From the NCBI GenBank assembly GCA_018268995.1, contig JAFDVL010000048.1, positions 7,431 through 71,430 on the forward strand: DNA of 64,000 nt, given 5' to 3'. Source of the DNA: Acidobacteriota bacterium (lineage in GTDB: Bacteria; Acidobacteriota; Blastocatellia; RBC074). The notes under the pieces were generated by a model. The model worked only from the letters and a program-made list of their open reading frames with translations. It had not been told where the DNA came from and ran no database searches. Both the position numbers and the translations under genes were made by a program. Position 1 is the first letter of the stretch. Every line of letters begins with the position of its first letter. Below are positions 35,597 through 45,013 of this stretch, in pieces.

Positions 35597-36346
35597 ATGA
35601 ATTTGATCTATGGCTTATCTCCGGTGTTAGAGGCGTTGCGCGCACGTCGCCGCCCCATCCAAAAAATCCTGCTGGCCTCTGGTGTGCAACCTGCGCGTTT
35701 GACTGAGTTGGTGAATGTCGCGAGGCAATCGCGCATCAGCATTGAAAAACGCGACCGTCGTGCGTTGGATGAAATGACGCAAGGCGCAAATCATCAGGGT
35801 GTGGTCGCTTTATTTGCGGCAGGCGCAACGCCGACGAAGAAGAACGCTGCGTATACAAATGCCGATGAGATTCTTGATTCACTGGGTTGCAAACCGCTGC
35901 TGGTTTTACTCGACAACATCGAAGACCCGCACAACCTCGGCGCGATTCTCCGCACGTGCGAAGGCGCAGGCGTGGACGGTGTTTTTATTCCCGAACATCG
36001 CGCGGCAGGCTTGAATGAAACTGTAGCGAAAACCTCTGCCGGAGCCGTTGAATACGTCCGCGTTGCCCGCGTCACAAATCTGGTGCCGCTGATTGCTGAT
36101 CTGAAAGAGCGCGGCATCTGGGTTGTCGGTGTCGAAGGCGGAACGACAAGCAGCTATACGGAATTTGATTTGAATGTGCCGATGGCTTTAGTGATGGGCA
36201 GCGAAGGACACGGGCTGCGGCGACTGGTGAAAGAAAATTGTGACGCGCTGATTTCGATTCCGATGCATGGTCACATCAATTCACTGAATGTCAGCGTGGC
36301 GACGGGGATCGTGTTATTTGAAGTGCTACGGCAAAGAAAGAAATAA
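35597..36346 (+). CDS. rlmB: RlmB-like 23S rRNA 2'-O-methyltransferase (SpoU family)
   Basis: This 249-residue enzyme has an N-terminal RNA-binding domain (YGLSPVLEAL) and a SpoU/TrmH knot domain with all three motifs: NIEDPHNLGAILRTCEGAG, LVMGSEGHGLRRLV and SIPMHGHINSLNVSVATGI. RlmB methylates G2251 in 23S rRNA using S-adenosylmethionine. Length matches the family (about 245). It is divergent from the ExbB-like gene and ends eight bases before a palindromic element. Closely related TrmH-family enzymes with other targets cannot be excluded. Confidence 0.9.
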   Translation: MNLIYGLSPVLEALRARRRPIQKILLASGVQPARLTELVNVARQSRISIEKRDRRALDEMTQGANHQGVVALFAAGATPTKKNAAYTNADEILDSLGCKPLLVLLDNIEDPHNLGAILRTCEGAGVDGVFIPEHRAAGLNETVAKTSAGAVEYVRVARVTNLVPLIADLKERGIWVVGVEGGTTSSYTEFDLNVPMALVMGSEGHGLRRLVKENCDALISIPMHGHINSLNVSVATGIVLFEVLRQRKK

Positions 36347-36354
36347 TCATAGGA

Positions 36355-36436
36355 GACGGAGGCGGAAGCCCGACTGTGAAGGAGGGCGCAGTGTGCTGAT
36401 GACGCCCTCCTTCACAGTCGGGCTTCCGCCTCCGTC
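36355..36436. repeat. REP-like palindromic element, family I, complete copy
   Basis: The arms 36355-36388 and 36403-36436 are a perfect 34-bp inverted repeat around a 14-base loop. It fills the gap between two convergent genes and probably also ends transcription. The core of each arm recurs at 28288-28437 and at 1-22. Confidence 0.9.
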
Positions 36437-36440
36437 ATAA

Positions 36441-37388
36441 TCAATTCGGATTCGCAACGGCTACGGTAAAAGAGACGGTGATGATTTTGTTGTTGCGCTG
36501 AAATTGCGACCAGATTTTATATTTACCGGGGCGCGGGAAATAGGTCTCGAAATAAATCGTCGAAGGTGCTGCGTCTTGAACCTGTGTGTTGATGGGGTGT
36601 GAATGCAAATAATCTGCTGCATCTTCGCTAAGAATCAATGTATGCCCCCACGCGCCGAGATAGGGTTGTAAGTCCGTGATCGGCTGGCCAGTTTTTGTAT
36701 CCGTCAATTGAAACCGCAACAACGTCGGCTGATCTGACCGCAGCATTTCTGGCGCGCATTTCATTTCAACCCGCAATCCATCTACTGTTTTTGAGGTTTC
36801 CGCTTCTGGCTGCAAGCGCGCCTGCACGCTTTCGGCATTGGCTTTGAAGGCATCGGTCACAAGATTTTGATGCACGACTTGTGCAATGCCGCCTGCGGGA
36901 AAAATGTCGCAGAAGACGTGGTACAGTCCGGCTTGCGGAAGGATCGTGTCTATCGTGAAACTCCCGTTTGGTTCCTGCGTCGGATGAATATGATCGAAGT
37001 GTTTCAGGTCAGAACTCACGATGAAAAGATGAAACGGTTTTTCGTGCTGAATGTTGAAGGCTTTGACTTGCTCGCCCGTTCTGGGATTGAAAATCGTAAA
37101 TCGTAGCGTTGTTTTTTGTCCCGGTTGGAGGCGTTTCGGTTCCGTTTCTGTACGAACGATAAATTCTTCAGCGATGTCTGCGGAAGCGGCTTTCAACTCC
37201 ATGCCGCATTTGGAACATTTCCCCGGTTTGGATGAAGAAACATCACCATGCATCGGGCAGGCATAAAGCTCTGAAGCGGACGCCTCTGGCTGCGCCATTG
37301 CGAGCGAAACCGATTGTGCGCGTGTTTGCACTGTCAATCCGAGTAGCAACAGCACTGCTATCATCAAAAAAGAAATTCGATTCGTCAT
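36441..37388 (-). CDS. Exported heavy-metal-binding-domain protein
   Basis: This 315-residue protein has a signal peptide (about 1-24) and a heavy-metal-binding motif YACPMHGDVSSSKPGKCSKC (two Cys pairs with a Met/His). Two beta-sandwich domains follow with FHLFIVSSDLKHFDHIHP and AWGHTLILSEDAADYLHSHP segments, rich in His and repeated in both halves. Similar modules occur beside copper or other metal efflux and oxidase genes. It starts 12 bases after the stop of the 2124-residue protein on the same strand, so it is probably co-transcribed and might supply copper to that protein's oxidase domain. That link is inference. Confidence 0.8.
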   Translation of the reverse strand: MTNRISFLMIAVLLLLGLTVQTRAQSVSLAMAQPEASASELYACPMHGDVSSSKPGKCSKCGMELKAASADIAEEFIVRTETEPKRLQPGQKTTLRFTIFNPRTGEQVKAFNIQHEKPFHLFIVSSDLKHFDHIHPTQEPNGSFTIDTILPQAGLYHVFCDIFPAGGIAQVVHQNLVTDAFKANAESVQARLQPEAETSKTVDGLRVEMKCAPEMLRSDQPTLLRFQLTDTKTGQPITDLQPYLGAWGHTLILSEDAADYLHSHPINTQVQDAAPSTIYFETYFPRPGKYKIWSQFQRNNKIITVSFTVAVANPN

Positions 37389-37400
37389 AAAACCACCTTG

Positions 37401-40400
37401 TTACTGTCCCCAAACCTGGACTTCAGCCAATGAGAGATAGTTTTTCCCTGCGAGTTGTATGCGTACATAGCGACCTGTGGTGATAGCCGGAATGGTAAGC
37501 AGGGATGATGCCGGGCCGGTTACCTGGTAGCGAGTGATCGTGCTGTCTCCGAGCAGGCTGGTGTAACTTCGACCTGTCATATTGGTTGCAGAAACGAAGA
37601 CATAAAAATTGGACAATCGGTCACCACAGCAATCCGTGCGGTTGTACAGTCGGATGCTTTCAATCGCACGGTTGCCGCCTAAATCCACTTGCCACCAGGC
37701 GTTCGTGGTTGAGGTCGTCGCTGTGATGGAATTGCCGCTGAACACGCCATTGGTGTTGCCATCCACCGCACGACCGGCCACCGCAGTTGAATAGGTAGAC
37801 GATTGGCTTGCGGGCTGCCCCTGCGCCAGATTTACGGCTGTTGCCGAGACCGATTTGCCGGGGAAGAGGTTGGATTGCGGAATAATCTGTTTTGGCTGGC
37901 TGGGGCTTGACCAGGAAAGTTGCGCCACCGCGCCACCGCCATTTTCATAATATTCCAAAACAATGTCGTAGCGTTGCCCAGCCTGCAATGCGATGGTTCC
38001 GCTGTTTTCAATTGGCGAGTGATCTGTCCAGTTGTTGATGATCAACTGCCGATTCACCCAAAGTCGGATTCCATCGTCGGAGTTCGTATAGAAGATGTAT
38101 GTTTCGGAGGCTTTTGCCTGCACCTGCCCAATCCATCGAACAGAGAAAGAATCCGCCGCAATGCCTGTGACAGGTGCGCTGGTTCCCCAGTTAAAGTTGA
38201 CCGTGGCATCCGTACGGATCACGCGATTGCCTGTGAAATTGATGTTGTCGTAGTACTCGGCAAGCAAGCCTGTCCCCTGTGTTACGACAATGCTCACCAA
38301 TGTCGAATCCGTCACCGCGCCCAGGTTGTCAATCGCGCGCGCCGTGAGCGTGTAATTGCCTGCGGCGACGTTGTTCCAGACAAAGCTGTATGGTGTGGTT
38401 GCATCTTCGCCCAGCTTGGTTGCGCCTTGATAAAACTCAACGCGGGTAACAGTGCCATCGCTATCTGCTGCGTTGGCGGTCAACGAGATTGATGCGGGGG
38501 CGGCATACGTTGCGTTATTCGTTGGTGCTGTCAGGCTAATGGTTGGTGCTCGATTGACCGTTGGCGCAGTCGGTTCCTCGCTGCCGATTTGTTGCAGGAA
38601 GGCGACGAGTTTTTGCATGTCGCTACTGGTAAAAGTTGCGCCACTGTGTGCGTTGATTGCGGCATCCAGCGTGAGGGCCGAGCCATCGTGCAAATACGGC
38701 CCCGTCGCCCACACATCGCGCAGCGTTGGTGTATCAATGCCGAGCAGCGCCGCGCCTAAGCGTGTGCCGCTGGATGGTTTGAGTGTGCCAATGTTGCGCA
38801 GCAAGCCAGTGCCCGCTTCGGTGAACAATGCGCCGCTGTGACATTGCGCGCAATTCGCTGTGCGAAAGATTTCTTTGCCTGCAACTGCATCAGCCGTGAG
38901 CGTGCCGTCATTGTTGCGATACGGGCTGGGCGTGAACGTTCGGAGCGAAGCAACATACACCGCCAGCGCATCCAGATCGGCGCTGACACCTGCTTTGCGA
39001 TCTCCCAGTGATTGATTGCGTGTGCCAGCATTGAAATCCGCATCGGTCATCAATCCAGTGCCGCCGGACAGGTTGCGAATCTGGCCTTCAAAATCCTGCA
39101 CCTCGTCGAAGTTTGCGCTCCAATGCAGGAAGCCTTGCGCGCCTGCGCGTCCCTGCAAAGCAATCGTGTTGCGCAATCCTTCTCCCATCCCGGTCAAATC
39201 CCAAACGCGTCCATCCTGCCCGCCATCGTTGTGACACGAAGCGCAACTGATGTACGCATCACGTGCCAGCCGCGTGTCTTTGGCGTCGTAGAAGAACTGT
39301 TTGCCTCTCAGCACCTGCGCCGTCAGCCTTTCCGTTGCTACGCTGTTGAGCGTAGCAACGGTGGGCGCGATAAATGCGCCTTCGCCAATGACTTTGCTGA
39401 CATCCAGCACAGAAACCGTGCGATCCATGAAATTGCTCACAAACAGTTTTTTTCCGTCTGCTGACAATGCCAACCCTTGCGGAGCGCGGCCCACATCCAT
39501 GCGGAAAAGCTCGCGTTTGCCATACGCATCCAGCACCGCGATTTCGCGGCTGCTTTCGAGTGCGACGAAGAGATAGTTACCTGTCAAATCGAACACTCCC
39601 GTGCTGGCAATGCCGCCGTTGTTGTGATCTATGCGCGCCGCATACTCTTCGGTGTTGGTGGTCAGATTGATCGCAGAAGTAATGCTGCGCACAGTGCTGT
39701 CGAAAGTCAGATTCCGTCCCTCGCGGAATGAGCCACGCAAAATATTATCTTGCTTGGAAGGCGTCCACGCGCTGCGACCATCGGGCGAAATCACAGCAGG
39801 TCCAAGGTAGTTCGGAATCCCGCGCCCGGCATTTTCAGTGTCGAATTTATCGCTGTGTTGCAGCCGAATTGTCTTCGCTACGACCATTGTGCTGGCGGTA
39901 ACGACCACGACTTCGCCGCCGCCGTTTGCAACTTGCGGTGTGGCGGTTTCTTCGCCCGGAACGCGCGGGGAAATAAAGCGAGACACGTACACCGTTGCCG
40001 CGTCCGCGCTGATGGATAGATGCCGCACGTTCGAGCCGACTGAAACGGAAGAGAGCACCGCACCTGTTGCAGCATCCAGCTTGTACAACCTGCCGGTCGC
40101 TTCCAACGCGACGAACGCAATTCCACCCGTTGGCGCGAACGCAATGCCGAAAGGTTGTGACGCGTAGGGCAGCGCGATGGTTTGTGCAATTGCTAATGTG
40201 TTTGGATCAATGACGCTGATAGTAGCTGCGCCTTTATTCGTAACCCAGATACGCCCGTTTGGCGCAACTGCGATGCTGCGCGGGGCGCTGCCAACGGCGA
40301 TTTCTGCGGCTTTGGCGTTCGTTGTGGCATCGAAGACGCTGACCGTGTCATTGTCCTGATTGACAACCCAGATGCGCGGATTGCCTGTGGTTCGCGATTC

Positions 40401-43400
40401 ATACGCGATGTTCATTGAGACCGCTGGACGATTCGCGGTAGTTGGCAGGTGAATCGCCTGCGTGAACGTTGTGCTTTGTTCGATGCCGCGATCATCTGTT
40501 GCGGTGACTTTGACCACGTAGATGCCTGGCTGTGCAAAGACGTGCGATGTGCTGGCAATCGTGGAATATGCCGTTTCGGCTGTGCCATCGCCAAAGAGCC
40601 ATTTGAAGCGGGGATTGACCGCATTGTTGACGCTGGCCGTGTAGCTGATGGCCGTGTTCACAGGCTTCGGCGCAGAAGCCATTGCATTGATGGATAACGC
40701 AGGCGGCGTGATTGACCAGATGAAACTCCCGGTTGTTGAGCCGCCGCGTGTATCGTTCACCGTGATGATTACATTGTAATTTCCTGTGGTGGTGGGCGTG
40801 CCTGTCACAGTGCCGGTGCTGTTGATGCTGAGTCCGGGCGGCAGGCTAGAGGCTGAAAATGTGAGCGTATCTCCATTCGGATCACTGGCAGTCAATGTGG
40901 TATTGACGGCCTCTCCCACAGCATTTGTGCGACTTGGCAAGGTGCCAAGCACAGGATTTTGGTTTGCGGCAACAAGCACAGATTTCTCAACCCGATCATT
41001 GGCGAAGCGGCCTTGGGCGACAGGCGCACCCCAGTTGATGCCATCGGCGCTGACATAGAACTTGTAATCTGCAATTGTGCCGTTAATCGCACCGCTTTGT
41101 CGTGGCAGATACCGGAAACTGCCGACGGTGTAAGTGGCTTTCATGTCAATCACCAGCCAATGCGGATGCGCCGGGCTGGCGGCTTGCCATTGCGTGTGCC
41201 AGATGGTGTTGACATCACCGTCAATCGCATTGATCGCGCGCCCGTTTTCGCCCTGTGTTTCTTCGCTGTCGGTGGTGATCGTCCAGCCAGTGCGATTCAG
41301 CAAAACACCATTCGCATCCAGAACGTTGACTTCAGCGGCAGAACTCCAGGGATTGCCATTCACTTCTGAAAGCGCTTCCAACTTAACGTAGCGGATGGCT
41401 CCGCGTTGCGTCACAGTCCAATCAAAGCTGGTGCTGGCGGTTGCAGTTCCATCATTGACGTTAATCGTTGCGCGGTAGGTTCCGCTGGTGGTTGTGGTGC
41501 CTGTGATGATGCCTGTTGCGGCGTTGATGGAGAGGCCAGCGGGTAAGCCGGTTGCGCTAAAGGTCAGCGCTTCGTTGTTTGGATCAACGGCGGTGATTGC
41601 CAAATTGACTATGTCCCCGACGAGATTTGTTTTTGCTCCCGGATCGGTGATGCGGGGCGCGCCATTGGTGAAAATTTGGATGACTTTGGCGACGGAAGGA
41701 ACGCCGTTGCTATTGATCGCAAAGAGCATCCAGTAGCCGGGAGTCAGAACATTGATGTTGCTGTGCAGCGTTAGTTGATATTGCCCCGGAGCCTCTGTCG
41801 TGAAAGGCACCTGCAAATAATGTAGGTCAGAGTTTAAGTTGTGCGTCAGCCCTGACATTTTGATCAGGCTGAATTTGGTGATGCCCGCGCTGGCCTGTAC
41901 TGCAATGTTGCGGCCAGCCGCCGTAGTTGAAGGCGCGGCGGTGATGGCCGGGCGTTGCGCCAGGGTTCCATCCGCGTTGTACAAATACGGTGGTGTGAAT
42001 ACCTGATGATCGGGGTGATCAGCCGCACAGGCGCACAATCCGCCGCCGCCTGACCACACGCGCCCATCGGGCATAAGCAGTGCGACCGAATGGTAATTGC
42101 GGGGCACGGAAATATTTGCCATCGGACGCCAGGCTTGCGTTGTTGGATTCCAGACTTCGGGTGTCAAAATCGTACCCTGATCGCTGAATTCAATGCCTGA
42201 AGTATTTCCGCCAATGACCATGACTTCGCCCGTGGGCAGCACGATGGCGTTGTGAAATTTGCGGGCATTGGCCATTGAGGTCGTCGCTGTTTTGGTCGCT
42301 ACTGCCCCATTGATGTCAATGGTCATCGCCTGATTTGTTGCGGCTTGCGTGTCACCGTTGATATGCCCTCCCGTAACCAGAATTTTCCCTTCGTTATACA
42401 TCACCGAAGCGGAATATTTTGGATACCAGGAATTGTCCAACCCCGAATCCGTCACGCTGCCATTCCCATTGAAGTTGATCCAGTTCATTTGCTGTGTGGG
42501 GCCGGTGTGAAAAATCAGCCCGTTAGGAGCGAGGTGCAAATATGGCAACCAGTTTTTTTGGTATCCGCTAAAGTTCAAAACCGGAGCCTGCAAATTCGCG
42601 CCTGTCAGCAACGTCCACCCTGCACCCGGTGTCCAGATTTCAGGATAAATGTCGCCCGGCTCGCCTAAGGCAGTGAAGACTTTGCCGTTGGGCAGCGCCA
42701 CTGTGCCGGGATACCAGCGACCGCGATTCATGTTTTCAAGCCGCGCCCAGACATTGGTGCGAAAATCAAAAGCACTGGTCAGGTTGTTATTGCCATCTCC
42801 GCCATTCACAAAGATGCGCCCGTCTTCCAGCATCACGGGGATGCCGCAAAACATCGCGTGAGAATTGTGATTTACGGTCGTAATCTGATTTGTTTGTGGA
42901 TTCCAGATAGCGGCGTTGGTACTTGTCCCGCCAGAAAAAGAAGTCAGATTGTTTGCCCCCCAGGCCAGAATGCGGCCATCTGGCAAACTGGCAGCAGAAG
43001 CAAAAACGAACGGCCAGGTGACTTTCGCGCTCCACGAACCAAGAGTATTTTCATTCGCCTCAAGTTGAGCCTTGGTTGTGGGTGGCACAAAAGCAGGATA
43101 CTCCTTGGCTTTGGCCGCCAGAATGTAATCGTTGAAAACGTGATCTGGGTCATCTCCTCCGGTGGTATGCCGATGTGTGGGCAAGCTGGCACGACTGCTC
43201 AGACTTGTCTTGCGTTCCAGTTTGGCATCCGCCCAGGCCGCCCCAACCGTCGCGAGATTTCCTTCGGCATTGGTGACGACAAGCTTTAGTTCATTCCTGC
43301 CTGCCACCAGCAACGAAATCTGTCGCGTAAAGCTTGTGCTGGTCATCTTTCCGCTGGTAAAGATTCGCACGCCATCAGCAAAGACCTGGAATTCCACCGC

Positions 43401-43775
43401 ACCACGATTTTCTGTTTCACCTGCCAAGCCAATGTTGGCCCGAAATTCCGTGTATTGCCCGGCGAGGGAATAACGCAAGGTGGAAGGAGCCATGACTAGG
43501 AGGCTATTTTGATAGCTAATTCCGTGCAGCGATACGACCTGATTTTGGGCACGCGCGCTTTGTTGCTCTATTGTCTGCGCTATCGGTTCCAGGCTGCTCA
43601 GATAAACAGTATTGTCGCTTCGTTGTACTCGCACCTCGCGCGTTGAGGCTGGTGATTCATCTTGTGCCTGAATCGTCAGACCGATGCCCCAAAAGACATT
43701 GGCGAAAGCGAGAGCAAAAAGAACAAAGAAAGAAAAAGAGCGAGGCGAAGACAAGCGGGGCAAATTTTTATTCAT
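37401..43775 (-). CDS. 2124-residue secreted mosaic: galactose-oxidase-like plus di-haem peroxidase domains
   Basis: Signal peptide (about 1-37). Domains in order, positions approximate: NPCBM carbohydrate-binding (40-190); Kelch/galactose-oxidase propeller with C-terminal sandwich (245-705); Ig-like He_PIG (708-795); F5/8 type C (798-945); He_PIG (950-1035); PKD (1038-1120); YVTN propeller (1125-1465); di-haem CCP/MauG-like cytochrome (1475-1745); Ig (1755-1850); PA14 (1855-1985); F5/8 type C (1990-2124). The copper-radical residues are present: C310 and Y355 (Cys-Tyr cofactor), Y561, H562 and H645, with spacings close to fungal galactose oxidase. Haem motifs are CASCH (1511) and CAQCH (1642), followed by TLRDVWATGPYLHDGSALTL. 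Expected role: extracellular oxidation of a sugar or alcohol, producing H2O2. It is followed by a metal-binding protein gene. Confidence 0.9.
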   Translation of the reverse strand: MNKNLPRLSSPRSFSFFVLFALAFANVFWGIGLTIQAQDESPASTREVRVQRSDNTVYLSSLEPIAQTIEQQSARAQNQVVSLHGISYQNSLLVMAPSTLRYSLAGQYTEFRANIGLAGETENRGAVEFQVFADGVRIFTSGKMTSTSFTRQISLLVAGRNELKLVVTNAEGNLATVGAAWADAKLERKTSLSSRASLPTHRHTTGGDDPDHVFNDYILAAKAKEYPAFVPPTTKAQLEANENTLGSWSAKVTWPFVFASAASLPDGRILAWGANNLTSFSGGTSTNAAIWNPQTNQITTVNHNSHAMFCGIPVMLEDGRIFVNGGDGNNNLTSAFDFRTNVWARLENMNRGRWYPGTVALPNGKVFTALGEPGDIYPEIWTPGAGWTLLTGANLQAPVLNFSGYQKNWLPYLHLAPNGLIFHTGPTQQMNWINFNGNGSVTDSGLDNSWYPKYSASVMYNEGKILVTGGHINGDTQAATNQAMTIDINGAVATKTATTSMANARKFHNAIVLPTGEVMVIGGNTSGIEFSDQGTILTPEVWNPTTQAWRPMANISVPRNYHSVALLMPDGRVWSGGGGLCACAADHPDHQVFTPPYLYNADGTLAQRPAITAAPSTTAAGRNIAVQASAGITKFSLIKMSGLTHNLNSDLHYLQVPFTTEAPGQYQLTLHSNINVLTPGYWMLFAINSNGVPSVAKVIQIFTNGAPRITDPGAKTNLVGDIVNLAITAVDPNNEALTFSATGLPAGLSINAATGIITGTTTTSGTYRATINVNDGTATASTSFDWTVTQRGAIRYVKLEALSEVNGNPWSSAAEVNVLDANGVLLNRTGWTITTDSEETQGENGRAINAIDGDVNTIWHTQWQAASPAHPHWLVIDMKATYTVGSFRYLPRQSGAINGTIADYKFYVSADGINWGAPVAQGRFANDRVEKSVLVAANQNPVLGTLPSRTNAVGEAVNTTLTASDPNGDTLTFSASSLPPGLSINSTGTVTGTPTTTGNYNVIITVNDTRGGSTTGSFIWSITPPALSINAMASAPKPVNTAISYTASVNNAVNPRFKWLFGDGTAETAYSTIASTSHVFAQPGIYVVKVTATDDRGIEQSTTFTQAIHLPTTANRPAVSMNIAYESRTTGNPRIWVVNQDNDTVSVFDATTNAKAAEIAVGSAPRSIAVAPNGRIWVTNKGAATISVIDPNTLAIAQTIALPYASQPFGIAFAPTGGIAFVALEATGRLYKLDAATGAVLSSVSVGSNVRHLSISADAATVYVSRFISPRVPGEETATPQVANGGGEVVVVTASTMVVAKTIRLQHSDKFDTENAGRGIPNYLGPAVISPDGRSAWTPSKQDNILRGSFREGRNLTFDSTVRSITSAINLTTNTEEYAARIDHNNGGIASTGVFDLTGNYLFVALESSREIAVLDAYGKRELFRMDVGRAPQGLALSADGKKLFVSNFMDRTVSVLDVSKVIGEGAFIAPTVATLNSVATERLTAQVLRGKQFFYDAKDTRLARDAYISCASCHNDGGQDGRVWDLTGMGEGLRNTIALQGRAGAQGFLHWSANFDEVQDFEGQIRNLSGGTGLMTDADFNAGTRNQSLGDRKAGVSADLDALAVYVASLRTFTPSPYRNNDGTLTADAVAGKEIFRTANCAQCHSGALFTEAGTGLLRNIGTLKPSSGTRLGAALLGIDTPTLRDVWATGPYLHDGSALTLDAAINAHSGATFTSSDMQKLVAFLQQIGSEEPTAPTVNRAPTISLTAPTNNATYAAPASISLTANAADSDGTVTRVEFYQGATKLGEDATTPYSFVWNNVAAGNYTLTARAIDNLGAVTDSTLVSIVVTQGTGLLAEYYDNINFTGNRVIRTDATVNFNWGTSAPVTGIAADSFSVRWIGQVQAKASETYIFYTNSDDGIRLWVNRQLIINNWTDHSPIENSGTIALQAGQRYDIVLEYYENGGGAVAQLSWSSPSQPKQIIPQSNLFPGKSVSATAVNLAQGQPASQSSTYSTAVAGRAVDGNTNGVFSGNSITATTSTTNAWWQVDLGGNRAIESIRLYNRTDCCGDRLSNFYVFVSATNMTGRSYTSLLGDSTITRYQVTGPASSLLTIPAITTGRYVRIQLAGKNYLSLAEVQVWGQ

Positions 43776-43857
43776 GCTGCGTACCTAATCGTTGGAGAAG
43801 GATGCAAAGCGCAATCAAGTGCAGATACTGCAATCGGATTGAGTTTTGCAGGTCTTG

Positions 43858-43879
43858 CTGAGAGTGCCCCTACTCTCAG
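43858..43879. promoter_or_regulatory. Hairpin in the leader of the 2124-residue gene
   Basis: CTGAGAGT-N6-ACTCTCAG is a perfect 8-bp inverted repeat 83 bases upstream of the start codon. It could be an operator or an mRNA leader hairpin. Confidence 0.35.
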
Positions 43880-44052
43880 GTGAGATTTTACGAACGGCAT
43901 CAGACTAATATTGCCAATTGCCGCAACCTTCCGAAAAAATTCGGACATGCAATACATTTTTTATTGGGATTTTGTACGAAGACTGGTGGAGGGAAGGAAA
44001 CGACGGGTTGGATGAACACTACGTCAACGCAATTTCAGCAACTAAGGAAAAG

Positions 44053-44772
44053 TTACTCAACACCGACTTCAAGCTTGAAAAATAAGATGCGGCCACAATT
44101 CTCGCATTCGTAAATGTTTTCGCCGCGTCGAATGTCATTAAAAGCCTGTGGGCGAATTGTCATGCGACAGGCTGTGCAGGAATAATCGCGGGCTTCGGCT
44201 AATGCAACGCCGGATTTCAACCGGGCAACACGTTCATACGTGGCGCGTGTGGCGGGCGTGAGTTGCGCAATCAGCCGGGCACGCTCTTCGGTAAGCGAGG
44301 CAAGCTTTTGCCGATCTGCTTCCACAGAACTGGTGATGGCCGCAATCTGGCTGTCTACTTCAGCACGTTTGGCTTCGATCTCCGGCGAGCGTTCGTTGAC
44401 CTTAGCTTCGAGCTTTTCCGTCTTTTCCATCAGCTTGATGATTTCGGTTTCTAATGTGCTGATGGTTTTTTTGGTGGCATCAATTTCGCGGACGGCGGTG
44501 GTGTATTGCTTTTCATTCGTGGCCTTCATTAAGTCGGCTTTGAATTTTTCCATTTTCGCCTGTTCCTCAGCGACATCGGCTTCTAATTGACGTCGCTCTG
44601 CCATCGCGGTGTCAAATTCTGTTTTCAAATCAAGAAATTCTTTGGCGGAGACAGCAAAGCCTTGTTCGATGGCTTCTCGGCGAGGTGGTAAAGAAGCGAC
44701 TTCTGCGTTACAACGCTTGATTTCGATGTCTGTTTCTTGGAGCGAAATTAAGAGGCCTAATTCTGCGATCAA
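44053..44772 (-). CDS. Coiled-coil protein with C-terminal C4 zinc ribbon
   Basis: This protein is about 239 residues from a TTG start at 44772, which has AGGAG seven bases upstream; the open frame extends to 44874 but lacks a ribosome site there. Residues 1-170 are a long charged coiled coil. The C terminus holds CTACRMTIRP and CENCGRIL, a four-Cys zinc ribbon (zf-RING_7 type, CT398-like family). Members are widespread and their function is unsettled; nucleic-acid or protein scaffolding is suggested. It is divergent from hemL. Confidence 0.85.
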   Translation of the reverse strand: MIAELGLLISLQETDIEIKRCNAEVASLPPRREAIEQGFAVSAKEFLDLKTEFDTAMAERRQLEADVAEEQAKMEKFKADLMKATNEKQYTTAVREIDATKKTISTLETEIIKLMEKTEKLEAKVNERSPEIEAKRAEVDSQIAAITSSVEADRQKLASLTEERARLIAQLTPATRATYERVARLKSGVALAEARDYSCTACRMTIRPQAFNDIRRGENIYECENCGRILFFKLEVGVE

Positions 44773-45013
44773 GGGAGTTCTCCTGAGAAAACTATTTGCC
44801 ACAACTTGCGGCACGGGATTGTTACCAAGTAAGCTCGTCGAGTTTGAGAAATGCAAAACAACGGAAATAATCACACAGGTATTTGAGTTTGTCCATTGTT
44901 CGCCGGAACCATTAGCGCTTAGCTCTCAGCTTTTAGCCCAGAATCTTCTGACGAATGCCCAAGCGTGAGCCACTTCTTACCAGCGAGCAGTGACAAATGT
45001 CCAATGGCACAAT

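Noticed and set aside
37920..38492. 190-codon frame opposite the 2124-residue gene
   Set aside because: It lies wholly within well-supported PA14-domain coding sequence on the other strand.
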